Assembly: GCA_003131315.1 (NCBI GenBank)
Contig: PKUV01000077.1
Span: forward strand, 1 to 64,000
Source of the DNA: Acidobacteriaceae bacterium
GTDB taxonomy: Bacteria > Acidobacteriota > Terriglobia > Terriglobales > Acidobacteriaceae
Reading direction: 5' to 3'
DNA: 64,000 bases
Shown: one piece after another, positions 45,553-54,571 of the stretch
How positions within the stretch are numbered: position 1 is the first letter of the stretch
Layout: every line of letters starts with the position of its first letter
Made by a program: the position numbers and the translations under genes
The notes under the pieces: model-generated
Database searches by the model: none
What the model was told of the DNA's origin: nothing
Seen by the model: only the letters and a program-made list of their open reading frames with translations

Positions 45553-45590
45553 AAGAGGACTCGAGCCCGCGACCTCCTACGTGACAGACA
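45553..45590 (-). pseudogene. tRNA-Asp(GTC) 3'-side fragment
   Basis: On the minus strand CTGTCAC (anticodon loop, GTC), GTAGG, AGGTC and GCGGGCTCGAGTCC follow each other as in tRNA-Asp. The fragment breaks inside the T-arm, where the 3' strand no longer pairs. No 5' half is adjacent. This is consistent with residue of an integration event in tRNA-Asp. Confidence 0.6.
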
Positions 45591-45664
45591 GGTGACTCGC
45601 CTTTCACCCTTGTCAATTCGGATGGTTGCGGGGTATTCGGAAGGCGTTGGCTCAGAACAGTTCT

Positions 45665-45713
45665 TGGTTGCGGAGGCTGGATTTGAACCACCGACCTTTG
45701 GGTTATGAGTGCC
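45665..45713 (-). pseudogene. tRNA-Met(CAT) 3' half
   Basis: On the minus strand the sequence starts GGCACTCATAACCC (anticodon loop with CAT), continues AAAGGTCGGTGGTTCAAATCC and ends CCTCCGCAACCA. All positions 3' of the anticodon are present and nothing 5' of it is. Same kind of displaced half as at 155-203. Confidence 0.7.
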
Positions 45714-46085
45714 CCAGTTAACGGAATCTAATGGACTTACGCGGCGCAAAGAGTAACGTAATGTCTTTGATTCGAACCTATCGGAATCGTAACTGCCCTC
45801 TCGTTGCCCTTTTTGGCGCATGGCCATTTGAGTCGCTTGAGTCTACGAGGATTACACTGGCGCACTGAACAAATCGAAAGGTCGCGGCCATTCGTTGAGA
45901 TCATCGCACGTGCTTGGGACCGATTTTCCAACTGGCGGTATGCTGTGGTTACCGAAAATCTCGTCCATGCCGATGACCTGCTTCCATCGATTGGCGTGCA
46001 TTCTCGATGCTAGTCAGTCCAATAAATTAGCCGAGCACTACAAGCCAGCGTTGCAGACACTGGCTCGGCCGGCTTACACTAAAAG
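45714..46085. other. Non-coding stretch
   Basis: About 370 bp between the tRNA-Met fragment and the small acidic gene. Short frames exist on both strands (for example 45804-46013 plus), but none shows a domain or a clear ribosome site. Confidence 0.35.
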
Positions 46086-46397
46086 ATGAAACCAGCACAA
46101 TTCTCTAGCTCCCGATCTTCAGACCTTTCCTTCTCACATCCCCCTTGTAACTCTAGTTCAGCGGCATCCCGTAGTTCCGATTCGGACTCGCTGGCACAAC
46201 GCTGTGCCACAGAGACCCCAGAATGCCCCGACTCGGCCGCTCCTGATCACTCTGTTGCCGATGTCCTCCTTCGGCAAGAGCCCGACGAGGAAGAGGACGA
46301 AGAGGAAGACGACCCCAAGAAGGACGATGACGATGATGACGACACGACTGACGACGGCTACTCCGAGTTAAATGCTTGCATTTACTTCAGTGGATGA
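46086..46397 (+). CDS. Small protein with Ser-rich head and poly-acidic tail
   Basis: 103 residues, family not named. The first half is Ser/Pro-rich. The second half reads LLRQEPDEEEDEEEDDPKK and then a run of Asp ending DDGYSE. Similar short acidic proteins occur just upstream of zincin-like metallopeptidase genes in Acidobacteriota (from memory), and such a gene start follows here at 46401. The function is unknown; a chaperone-like or metal-buffering role for the acidic tail is only a guess. It could be partly degraded, as its neighbour is. Confidence 0.45.
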   Translation: MKPAQFSSSRSSDLSFSHPPCNSSSAASRSSDSDSLAQRCATETPECPDSAAPDHSVADVLLRQEPDEEEDEEEDDPKKDDDDDDDTTDDGYSELNACIYFSG

Positions 46398-46400
46398 AGG

Positions 46401-46583
46401 ATGAAATGTGAACATTTCGTCAAGGTAGTTGAGGAGGCGTTCGACTCGCTTCGGCACGAATTTCGCAGTGGCATCCGTAACGTTGCTGTTCTGGTAGAGG
46501 ATGTGCCGCCGCACCAGAGATCCCCGCAGTCGGGACAGAAACAACGGTTGATTCCGAGTTGCCCAACCTTCACTCAGAGATAG
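46401..46583 (+). pseudogene. Truncated COG3824-type metallopeptidase (N-terminal stub)
   Basis: The first 35 or so residues (VKVVEEAFDSLRHEFRSGI, NVAVLVEDVPP) match the start of the small zincin-like peptidase family (DUF1025/COG3824). After PPHQRSPQSGQ similarity ends and the catalytic HExxH part never appears. The stub stops at 46583 near the end of the convergent NHL gene, so the 3' half has been deleted. Confidence 0.55.
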
Positions 46584-46630
46584 CAGTGTCCAGTGAGCAT
46601 CAGCAGCTTTTTTGCCGCCAGAAACCGGAC

Positions 46631-47695
46631 CTACTGACTAGGTTCGAGAACCAGTTTCTGCACACGCCAGTTCAAGATTTCTGCGACATACAGCTCGTTT
46701 TCCGAGGGACAAGCGATTTCGTGAATCCATCCGAACTGTCCCAATTGCTTACCTGACTTGCCAAATGTGCCGAGGACTTTTCCGTCAAGGCTGAGTTTGT
46801 AGATCCGTCCGGGAAACGCATCTGAGCTATACAGCACCTGGTGTGGTGGAGGCGTGATGCAGATTGCCCAAGGCGAACCCGGCGTCCTCGACCCAGTCGG
46901 GTGCTCCGTCTTGTTACCGATCGCAGGCCGTGCGCCTGGGTCGACAGCTACATCAATGGTGATCTGGCGCAAGAATGTCCCGTCACGGCTGAACACCTGA
47001 ATGCGATGATTGCCGCGATCTGCCACGTAGATGTTGTCCTGCGCGTCGACAGCAATACTGTGGGGAGTGTCGAACTGTCCTGGCTTGTCGCCGGGCTCGC
47101 CCCAGGACTTCAGCCAATTGCCCTCTTTGTCGATCTTCGCAATTCGGGAATTGATGTAACCATCACTGATATAGGTATTGCCAGCCGCGTCCCAGGCCAC
47201 ATCCGTTACTTGCCGGAACTGTCCATCTACCGGGGGAAGCGGTGGCTTGACTTCCTTGAGGGGTCCCGTTCCCTCGTCCGAAGCTTCCTGCTTGCGAGCG
47301 AAAACCATGGCAACACGTCCTTCAGGATTGAACTTGATCACCATGTCAGAGCCCTTGTCCGTGACCCAAATGTTGTCGTGAGGGTCGACCTTGACTGTAT
47401 GCGTGTAAGACCAGGCATACAGGTTGTGGCCAATCTCGCGAAGAAAGTTACCGCTGGCGTCAAACTCCAAAAGTTGCGCGGCGCTGGCCGCGTAGGCTGG
47501 ACCAGTGGAGTTACAACGGGAAAAGACAACAATGTGTCCTTTGGAATTCACAGCGACTCCGCTAACTTCACCGAAATACAAGTCTGGTGGAAGTTGCAAG
47601 AAATCGGGTACTGAGCGGTACCCCACTTCGGGTACCGGAGACTGTGCGAAGAGCGAGCAGACCGCAACAAATAGCAGAAGAATGACCCATCTCAT
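46631..47695 (-). CDS. Exported NHL-repeat six-bladed beta-propeller protein
   Basis: 354 residues from ATG 47695 (GGAGG upstream). The signal peptide ends SLFAQ. At least five NHL blades are visible, each with the D-x-x-G-N-x-Y-V/I-x-D pattern (DPHDNIWVTDKGSD, DAAGNTYISDGYIN, DAQDNIYVADRGNH, SENELYVAEILN). Similar propellers include peptidyl-alpha-hydroxyglycine lyase domains and secreted binding proteins; no catalytic set could be confirmed. It is probably a periplasmic binding or enzymatic propeller. Its 3' end lies next to the truncated peptidase. Confidence 0.82.
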   Translation of the reverse strand: MRWVILLLFVAVCSLFAQSPVPEVGYRSVPDFLQLPPDLYFGEVSGVAVNSKGHIVVFSRCNSTGPAYAASAAQLLEFDASGNFLREIGHNLYAWSYTHTVKVDPHDNIWVTDKGSDMVIKFNPEGRVAMVFARKQEASDEGTGPLKEVKPPLPPVDGQFRQVTDVAWDAAGNTYISDGYINSRIAKIDKEGNWLKSWGEPGDKPGQFDTPHSIAVDAQDNIYVADRGNHRIQVFSRDGTFLRQITIDVAVDPGARPAIGNKTEHPTGSRTPGSPWAICITPPPHQVLYSSDAFPGRIYKLSLDGKVLGTFGKSGKQLGQFGWIHEIACPSENELYVAEILNWRVQKLVLEPSQ

Positions 47696-47756
47696 GGAGG
47701 CCTCCGAGGAGTCCGAGGTTGAAACACAACACATGCATTCATCAATTGTCTTAGCG

Positions 47757-48046
47757 TACGTCCAACGCGAGGCTGGGATGCCGCAACAAACGTCCTGAGT
47801 GCCGTGGCCCAACGGCAAGCCGATGTCTATGTTTTCGCTCTTTTGAAGCACCGCGACAAGGACACTGTCGACCCTCTGGACGCAGATCAATGGGAGTTCT
47901 ATGTCCTCCCCACAAGTGTTCTTAACGCGCGAACTCGAAGCCAGCACTCGATTACATTGAAATCGCTAAGCGAGTTGTGTCGTCCAGTGAGGTGCTCCGC
48001 GCTCTCTGAACAAGTTAGTCGGGCCGGGAGTGTCAGGAAGTCCTGA
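47757..48046 (+). pseudogene. C-terminal fragment of an unidentified protein
   Basis: An open frame without its own start reads GWDAATNVLSAVAQRQAD, VYVFALLKHRDKDTVDPLD, QWEFYVLPTSVLN and ends at 48046. It looks like real protein (similar strings occur near the end of restriction-associated hypothetical proteins, from memory) rather than chance. It sits between two minus-strand genes in a gap of about 400 bp and is likely a remnant. Confidence 0.35.
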
Positions 48047-48100
48047 CAATCGCGTCCCGCAATCGAGCGACAACTGAGATCCAATCCGCTCCGCAGCGTT

Positions 48101-49336
48101 TCAGTCGTCGCCCGAGAACCTTCTTCCCTTATTCTCCGGGCCTAGCCAAAAGACGATCACGAGCGCGGTAATCGTAACACTTTCAAAAATCGCCAGAGCG
48201 CCTCCATAGCCACAGCGATTCTTCAATGAATATTCAATCGAGCCGGCCGGAGATCCTAATAGTACGCCGACCTGATATGATAGGCCCCCAAACAGAGCGC
48301 GCACGGCGTTCGGGGCTAGCTCAACGAGATGAGCTGGTATCACGCCCCAGGCGCCGGAAACCCCGACTTGCATAAAAAAGGCACCTGCAGCGAGAACTAT
48401 CAGTGTTTTGCCAAAAGCCCAAGCAGGAATGGCAAGAACGCAAAGCGCCAAAGCCCAGATGATTGTTTTTCTTCTTTCCAAGAACTCGGAACCTTGTCCC
48501 GCGCAGATCGAACCCAAAATCGCGCCCACACTATAGATCATTGCCACCTCAGCCGCAAGGTTCGAATTCACTCCGCGTGCTGTTTTCAGGAAATCCGGAT
48601 ACAAATCCTGAGTACCATGTGAAAGGCCTACCATCAAAGTTAGGGCGATCACAACATAGACAAAACTTCGCCGATGCCCCCACAGTTCATGAAAGATCCC
48701 ACCCAGATTCGGTGTGCGCCTGTGATCCCACGCCTGCGATTCCTCTGACTTATAAATGAGAAGCATCGTTACGATTGTTGGCGCGATCCCTGCCCAACAC
48801 ATTGGTCTCCATCCCCAGACAGGGAGTATCAGCCTTGCCATAATGGCCGCAAGAAGATACCCAAGGGGATATCCGGCCTGTATGAACCCGGAGAGAATGC
48901 CACGCCATCGATCCGGAGCAGTTTCCAGTGCCAAACTCGCTCCCACCCCCCAGAACCCACCCATACCGATCCCGTATAAAGCCCGCAATGCCAGAAAAGT
49001 GACATAGTTTGGGGCTGCGCCACTCAAGAACGCAATTACGACGAAGTACGCTGCGAGTCCGAGGAGAGGCTTCCGGCGACCGTATCTATCGGCAATCGTC
49101 CCGAATAGTAATGCTCCAACAGGACGCATCGCCAAGGTCGCAACAAACGTCATGATTATAGCGCTCTTGGAAACGCGGAACTCCCTGCCAAGAGTGTCAA
49201 CTATGAACACAACAACAAAGTATTCATATGCCTCCAACGTCCATCCTAGAATTGCTGCAGAGACTCCATAAAAGCTAGATTTACGTGCATGAGCCTTTGT
49301 TCCGTTCAGATCACACGTCACTTGCCTAACTAGCAT
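48101..49336 (-). CDS. MFS transporter, SHS/AAHS-like (organic-acid:H+ symporter)
   Basis: 411 residues with twelve hydrophobic segments. The first helix segment (GWTLEAYEYFVVVFIVDTLG in two halves) and the loop 2-3 motif (GTIADRYGRRKPLLG) place it in the lactate/sialate/aromatic-acid proton-symporter groups of the major facilitator superfamily. Arg-rich loop 8-9 (EFLERRKTIIW) is present. It should import a carboxylate across the inner membrane. GAGG lies eight bases before the ATG. It starts the minus-strand side of the second catabolic neighbourhood. Confidence 0.85.
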   Translation of the reverse strand: MLVRQVTCDLNGTKAHARKSSFYGVSAAILGWTLEAYEYFVVVFIVDTLGREFRVSKSAIIMTFVATLAMRPVGALLFGTIADRYGRRKPLLGLAAYFVVIAFLSGAAPNYVTFLALRALYGIGMGGFWGVGASLALETAPDRWRGILSGFIQAGYPLGYLLAAIMARLILPVWGWRPMCWAGIAPTIVTMLLIYKSEESQAWDHRRTPNLGGIFHELWGHRRSFVYVVIALTLMVGLSHGTQDLYPDFLKTARGVNSNLAAEVAMIYSVGAILGSICAGQGSEFLERRKTIIWALALCVLAIPAWAFGKTLIVLAAGAFFMQVGVSGAWGVIPAHLVELAPNAVRALFGGLSYQVGVLLGSPAGSIEYSLKNRCGYGGALAIFESVTITALVIVFWLGPENKGRRFSGDD

Positions 49337-49462
49337 CAGATCGGCCTCTGCACATTAGTCATTCCTTATAGAAGACACTACGACACCGACGACTAAGGCA
49401 CGTGCCCATGCGCTGAGTGCAATAGTCGTAGATTAGAACTCTACATGATTACAGCTCGCCAA

Positions 49463-50485
49463 TCACTTTGTCTGAGTGGTTGTTACCCGATAAGCCGTTT
49501 CTACATTTGCAATAACCGTCTTGGAAAAGTCGCGGGGAAATTGTGAGCCATACTTGTCCAGGAGAGTTGGTATGATCCGACTCTTAGTCTCCTCGAGACT
49601 AGCACCCTGGGCAGCAGCGCTGGCCGTTTCTGCCAATAACTCGGTGAAGTATTGTCTCCAGAGAATAAGTGTGTCCTTTCCCTGCAATACATCCCCGTGT
49701 CCGCCAATCACGTATTTAAAGTCCAGATCTTCGACTGCTTTGAGCTGCTGAAGCCAGTCGTAAATAGAGGCGTCGCCCATTGTAGGCACCCAACCCTGCA
49801 GCGCATCACCTGTCGCGATGACTCTTCTCTTTGGGTCATAAACAAACACATCGCCATCGGAATGACCTTTGCCCAGGAAAAGAACCTCAAGCGTATCGGT
49901 ATCGCTATGAATCGTTAAGCGCCGGTCGAAGGTCACATTCGGAAGACTGACCTTCATCTGTTTAAGTTCAGTCAGATAGGCTTGCGCCTCACTTAGTTGA
50001 TGCTCAATTGTCGCCTTTTCCTTGTCATCACTCGCCTTCTTCAAGTCGGCGGTCAATTTCTCCATGGCGATGGGAACTGTCACGAGTTCCCGCTGCATCC
50101 TGGTAATCCCCTGGCTCCGTATCCCGTCGCGCGTTGATTCCGAGGATATGATCTGCACTCCGGGCCAGGCGTCCACGTATGCCTCTGCACCTTGAAAATG
50201 ATCTCCATGCAAGTGTGTGATCACCAGGTATTTCACAGGCTTGTCTGTCAACCGCTTGATTTGTGCGATCACTTCCCGGGTAGCCGAGGGTTTCGACTCG
50301 GCATCAACAACAACGACCTCGCGATTAAGGATAAAGATCGCAGCATTGCAGTTAGTCCTAAACGTGGGCCTCGCAATCGCAGCGTAAACATCATCCGTAA
50401 CCGGTTTAACGTCGAAAAGTTGCGCAGCAAGGAAATGGCCCTGAACCGCGATCAGAACGAGAAACAGCCAGCGAGCACACTTCAT
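49463..50485 (-). CDS. Exported metallo-beta-lactamase-fold hydrolase
   Basis: 340 residues from ATG 50485. The signal peptide ends GHFLAAQ. The zinc site HLHGDH is at about 91-96, with a later Asp/His set (GKGHSDGDVFVYD, YVIGGHGDVLQG). A charged insertion lies in the middle (LKKASDDKEKATIEHQ). Subclass-B3-like or quinoprotein-associated MBL hydrolases share this plan. Beta-lactamase activity is not implied; a secreted ester or lactone hydrolase is equally possible. It follows 71 bp behind the DUF4440 gene on the same strand. Confidence 0.85.
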   Translation of the reverse strand: MKCARWLFLVLIAVQGHFLAAQLFDVKPVTDDVYAAIARPTFRTNCNAAIFILNREVVVVDAESKPSATREVIAQIKRLTDKPVKYLVITHLHGDHFQGAEAYVDAWPGVQIISSESTRDGIRSQGITRMQRELVTVPIAMEKLTADLKKASDDKEKATIEHQLSEAQAYLTELKQMKVSLPNVTFDRRLTIHSDTDTLEVLFLGKGHSDGDVFVYDPKRRVIATGDALQGWVPTMGDASIYDWLQQLKAVEDLDFKYVIGGHGDVLQGKDTLILWRQYFTELLAETASAAAQGASLEETKSRIIPTLLDKYGSQFPRDFSKTVIANVETAYRVTTTQTK

Positions 50486-50555
50486 GATTCCTATCCCTCC
50501 TACCACCTTGTTAACTCGAGTCGATCGATTGTCAAACGTGGCGCTCACGCGATTC

Positions 50556-51011
50556 CTAAGGCGTGAGGCGGGTAGATTGATACGCGATTAACTGCCAATG
50601 TCCCTTGCGTTGGGCATAAACCTCAGTGACCCGAATAGAAAGGACATTCTCTTTGCTCTCATGGACCACGTGGATTTCGCTCCGGGCCGTAATGACCGCG
50701 GTGCTTTCTAGAACACGTATGTTGACGTCAGAATATTTGATCGATGTGTAGATCCGTTTACCCGATTTGAGATCGGCCATGAGCTCCGCCTTGTTTTGAA
50801 CTAGTCCCGAGGCGTGAATATACGTGAGATCGTCTCCCAACATGCTGTCCAGAACTTCGAAATCTCGTCGGACCTGCGCATCGGCTCGCTCACGGTCCAG
50901 CGTTGCGATCGTTTTCGTGATCTGAGCCGTATCTGATGCGTGAATATCGGTCTGCGAATACAGCAAGGGTAGAAGAACCAGGAGGACGCAAAGGATCTCT
51001 CTGGGCTTCAT
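50556..51011 (-). CDS. Exported DUF4440/NTF2-like protein
   Basis: 151 residues from ATG 51011 (AAGGAGTTGAAG upstream). A signal peptide (VLLVLLPLLYSQ) is followed by a SnoaL/NTF2-type cone fold (DRERADAQVRRDFEVLDSML, DLTYIHASG, YTSIKYSDVNIRV, GHWQLIAYQSTRL). Such proteins are small ligand-binding or isomerase-like modules. A second member starts the next locus at the end of the window (63739). The role is unknown; it is probably co-transcribed with the following hydrolase. Confidence 0.8.
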   Translation of the reverse strand: MKPREILCVLLVLLPLLYSQTDIHASDTAQITKTIATLDRERADAQVRRDFEVLDSMLGDDLTYIHASGLVQNKAELMADLKSGKRIYTSIKYSDVNIRVLESTAVITARSEIHVVHESKENVLSIRVTEVYAQRKGHWQLIAYQSTRLTP

Positions 51012-51097
51012 CTTCAACTCCTTCCGAAGCGTGGCTAGCAGTATCAGAACGCGCAGCCACGGTAGCACGTAGCGCCCGGTGAAGCCTTAATCGGCAG

Positions 51098-51115
51098 TTA
51101 ATTTCTGTTAAGCTT
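51098..51115 (+). promoter_or_regulatory. Shared promoter motif, copy 1
   Basis: TTAATTTCTGTTAAGCTT in the gap between the DUF4440 gene and the divergent ThDP enzyme gene. It agrees at 16 of 18 positions with 55332-55349, which occupies the same kind of divergent gap. Confidence 0.4.
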
Positions 51116-51355
51116 CCACATCATACCCAGTTGGTCTTCGGGGGCTAGCGATCCCATCGCAGCCCAGCACGGTCGTGCGGACGGCTTCGGTGGCAATAAC
51201 TCAGCAAGGCAGATTTGTTCGCGTTGGCAGCATGCACATGAACGGGAATTAATCTCCATTTCATTCTCTGTTTTCTGGGTTGCAGTAGGCTATCCCCGAA
51301 CCGCCACACCTAGCGGGAGAACGCACCCCACTGCCGACCGAAGGAGTACCAGTGA

Positions 51356-53167
51356 ATGTCTGCGACACTTAAGAACGAAGACGGAGCGAAGGCAGCGTCA
51401 ACTGGAGCCGCATACATTGCGGAGTTTTTGATTCAGCAAAGAGTGCCGTACGTCTTTGGACTATGCGGCCACGGCATACTCGGGCTCCTCGACGGACTAT
51501 TTGACCGCCAGCAGCAGATCAAGACTATTTCGGTACACCATGAGTCGGTTGCAGCATTCATGGCGGATGCATATTTTCGGGTTACTAAAAAACCTGTTGC
51601 TACTTATACGTCCTGCGGACCTGGATCTACAAATCTGCTCGTTGCCGTTGCGGCTGCTTTTGCCGACTCTTCAGCGATGCTCAACATCACTGGAAATGTG
51701 CCCACCGGCCAGTGGAATCGCGGCCCGTTCCAGGAGACTGGAAAATACTTCCAGGGCGATTTCGTGAATGTAATCCGACCGTATGTCAAACGCAGTTTCC
51801 AGCCGACGCGCCCGGAGATGCTGCCCCTCGCGCTGCGGCAGGCTTTTTCATTGATGACGAATGGACGTCCGGGGCCGGTTCACGTGGACGTGCCACTCAA
51901 CGTATTTGTCGAAACCGTCGAGCAGGGCGCGATTGACCGGGAAGGAAACTGGCCAGAGGCTGATTGGTCACGGCCCGCCGGGGACTCCGTGGCAGTTGAG
52001 AAAGCAAGACGAATGCTCGAACAAGCGATACGCCCAGTGATTGTTGCGGGGCACGGCGTGGAATTGAGCGGCGCGGAGCACGAGTTGCTTGCCTTCGCCC
52101 AAGCTATGCGCATTCCGGTGGCAACGACACCATTTGGGAAGGGAGTCTTTGATTCCCGCCACTCGTTAAGCATAGGGTCGACAGGACGAAATGGTTCCTA
52201 CATGGCCAACGCGGCGTGTCGCAATGCAGACGTCATCCTGGCACTCGGGACGCGATTTGACGACCGGGCAACCAGCGCATGGCTCCCTGGATTCACTTAC
52301 AGCATTCCCCCTACTCAGTTGATTCATGTGGACATCGATGCGAGCGAGATCGGACGCAACTTTCAGCCGGCAATTGGAATTATTGGCGACGCGAGGCTCG
52401 TCCTGCAGCAGTTACTAGGCGTAGGTCCCGCTGGCACTCCTAGCCGAAATGGCGCTTGGCTTGAGAGAATTGCGCGCTGGCGAAAGCGATGGGATGCAGT
52501 CACTGCACCGCCGCGTAACTCGGATGCTATACCCATTCGACCTGAGCGCGCGGTTGCTGACTTGCGGAAGGTTGTACCTGAGGATGGCATCGTGCTCGCA
52601 GACGTGGGTATTCACCACAACTGGCTTGTTGCAGAATGGGACGCCTCGAAGACCCGGACCTTCCTCCAAAGTTGGGGGTTTGCTTCGATGGGCTTTGGGG
52701 TCGCGGGCGCGCTGGGCGCAAAACTGGCTGCTCCCGACCACCCGGTGGTGGCCGTGTGTGGAGACGGCTGCTTCGCCATGAATGCCAGTGCCGTACTCAC
52801 GGCCGTGGAGTATGACATTCCAGTCGTATGGCTGGTCTGGAATAACCATGGTTACTGCTCCATCCGCGATCAACAGATGGGATATTTTGGCAAGGGCCGC
52901 GAACTCGCTACGAGCTTCAAGGACAGCAGTGGCAAGCTCTACTCCGCTGATTACGCAATGATGGCTCGCTCGATGGGCGCCACAGGTGTACTCGTGGAAA
53001 AGCCGAGCGATCTGGCTCCGCAGCTTGAGGCTGCAATTGCCTCACAGCGGCCCACGGTTCTTGACGTGCGAATCGATCGAGAGGTGCGCCCAATCTCTAC
53101 CGGCAGTTGGGATCTCCCTCCCATTCCGCATCCGCTTCCTTCCTTCGGATGGGGAGAAGACGACTAG
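51356..53167 (+). CDS. ThDP-dependent enzyme, acetolactate-synthase-like
   Basis: 603 residues with the three-domain layout of the acetolactate synthase/benzoylformate decarboxylase superfamily: an N-terminal Pyr domain with catalytic Glu63 (SVHHESVAAFMADAY), SCGPGSTNLL, a central FAD/transhydrogenase-like domain, and a C-terminal PP domain with the GDGCFAMN ... WNNHGY diphosphate-Mg motif. It catalyses C-C bond making or breaking on a 2-keto acid; which one is not readable. With an aldehyde dehydrogenase downstream, a 2-keto-acid decarboxylase producing an aldehyde is attractive (inference). GGAG sits upstream of the ATG at good spacing. Confidence 0.85.
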   Translation: MSATLKNEDGAKAASTGAAYIAEFLIQQRVPYVFGLCGHGILGLLDGLFDRQQQIKTISVHHESVAAFMADAYFRVTKKPVATYTSCGPGSTNLLVAVAAAFADSSAMLNITGNVPTGQWNRGPFQETGKYFQGDFVNVIRPYVKRSFQPTRPEMLPLALRQAFSLMTNGRPGPVHVDVPLNVFVETVEQGAIDREGNWPEADWSRPAGDSVAVEKARRMLEQAIRPVIVAGHGVELSGAEHELLAFAQAMRIPVATTPFGKGVFDSRHSLSIGSTGRNGSYMANAACRNADVILALGTRFDDRATSAWLPGFTYSIPPTQLIHVDIDASEIGRNFQPAIGIIGDARLVLQQLLGVGPAGTPSRNGAWLERIARWRKRWDAVTAPPRNSDAIPIRPERAVADLRKVVPEDGIVLADVGIHHNWLVAEWDASKTRTFLQSWGFASMGFGVAGALGAKLAAPDHPVVAVCGDGCFAMNASAVLTAVEYDIPVVWLVWNNHGYCSIRDQQMGYFGKGRELATSFKDSSGKLYSADYAMMARSMGATGVLVEKPSDLAPQLEAAIASQRPTVLDVRIDREVRPISTGSWDLPPIPHPLPSFGWGEDD

Positions 53168-53249
53168 CAGCATCGCTCTAGGATTCTCGGAACCGACAGA
53201 TTAAGGAGGACACACGTCCGCAAAACATAAAGTCGAGAGAGGCGAGTCA

Positions 53250-54545
53250 GTGTGGAAGAGCAAGCGACTTTATGTCGCTGTCTTCCTGTTCTTCAATCTC
53301 TTCATTAACTATATGGACCGTACCAGTGTGTCCATCGCCGCTCCGGTGATCGCCAAGGAATTTCATTGGAATTCCGCGACTGTGGGCGTGGTCCTTTCCT
53401 CTTTGATGTGGACCTACGCGCTTTGCCTCATCCCTTGGGGCTGGCTGTCAGACCGTATCGGAACGCGCAAGGTCAACGGCTTGTCTGTGTCGTTGTGGTC
53501 GATCTCCGCAATGCTGATGGGGGCTGCCGTCGGGTTTGGCAGCATGATCGCGGCCATGTTGCTTCTCGGCATCGGAGAGGCGGCATCTCTGCCAACTGCG
53601 GGGAAAATCGTGAGGCAATGGTTCCCCGCTCGGGAACGAGGACTAGCGACTGCAATTTTCAACGCAGGTACTTTCGCGGGACCAGCTTTGTCAGCCCCGA
53701 TTGTGGCGTGGATTGTGGTTCGGTTTGGTTGGCGAATCTCGTTTGTTGTGGCCGGAATGATTGGCCTGTTGTGGGTATTTCTGTGGCTAACCCTGTTCCA
53801 TCCTCCTGCAGATTGCTCATGGCTGCCATCGCAGGAGCGCGACTATATCTTAGCCGCAACTGACATGTCGGCACCTGCAGCTCCCGCGGGAAACAATGTG
53901 CCTAAGCTCCTGCGGCGACAAACCATGTGGGGGCTTCTCTTAACTCAAGGATGTTGTGCCTACAGCAATGTTCTCTTTCTTTCTTGGCTGCCTTCCTACT
54001 TGGTCCAGTCACGCCACATGCTTTTGATGAAGGCAGGATGGTTCACTTCCATACCTTATTTGATCGCCGCGGTGCTAGGGATTCTTATCGGGAAGCTGAG
54101 TGATACCTTACTGACCCCTGAAGCAGTGAAACATGGGAAGCGGCGCACTCTTCTGGTCGTCTTCATCTTATTGTCCAGTTGTGTTTTCATGGTCAACATG
54201 GTCGGCAACGAGTATGTCGTTCTCGTGTTGATTGCAATTTCTCTCGTCTGTATCTCCAGTGCTCTGACATTGAATATCGCCATGACGAACGACCTTGTGT
54301 GGCAGCACGAAATGGTGGGTACGGCTCTTGGCATTCTCATCACCGGCGGCATCACGTTTGGGATGCTGGCTCCAATGGTTACGGGATACATTGTGAAAAC
54401 CACAGGCAGCTTCGACAATGTATTCTATGTCGCCGGCGGTTTGTTGGTTTTAGGGGCAGTTATTTCCTTCACCATGACGCGCCGTCCGATGAGTTTTGAT
54501 GAGGTGGTCGAAACGGCCGGTGTCCAGGCTGGAGCAGCTAATTAA
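53250..54545 (+). CDS. MFS transporter, ACS family (anion:cation symporter)
   Basis: 431 residues, twelve hydrophobic segments. The start (FNLFINYMDRTSVSIAAPVI) and the loop motif (GWLSDRIGTRKVNG) together with GEAASLPTAGKIVRQWFP are characteristic of ACS-family importers of glucarate, hexuronates, phthalate and other organic anions. The gene begins with GTG after GAGGCGAG. It lies 82 bp behind the ThDP enzyme and is probably co-transcribed, so its cargo is likely the precursor of that enzyme's substrate. Confidence 0.88.
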   Translation: MWKSKRLYVAVFLFFNLFINYMDRTSVSIAAPVIAKEFHWNSATVGVVLSSLMWTYALCLIPWGWLSDRIGTRKVNGLSVSLWSISAMLMGAAVGFGSMIAAMLLLGIGEAASLPTAGKIVRQWFPARERGLATAIFNAGTFAGPALSAPIVAWIVVRFGWRISFVVAGMIGLLWVFLWLTLFHPPADCSWLPSQERDYILAATDMSAPAAPAGNNVPKLLRRQTMWGLLLTQGCCAYSNVLFLSWLPSYLVQSRHMLLMKAGWFTSIPYLIAAVLGILIGKLSDTLLTPEAVKHGKRRTLLVVFILLSSCVFMVNMVGNEYVVLVLIAISLVCISSALTLNIAMTNDLVWQHEMVGTALGILITGGITFGMLAPMVTGYIVKTTGSFDNVFYVAGGLLVLGAVISFTMTRRPMSFDEVVETAGVQAGAAN

Positions 54546-54571
54546 ATTCGAGACCGACTGGCTAGGCAACA

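Noticed and set aside
45408-45827. 139-residue minus-strand frame containing GTHNPKVGGSNPASAT
   Set aside because: That peptide is simply the translation of the tRNA-Met 3' half; it is a known kind of false gene call.
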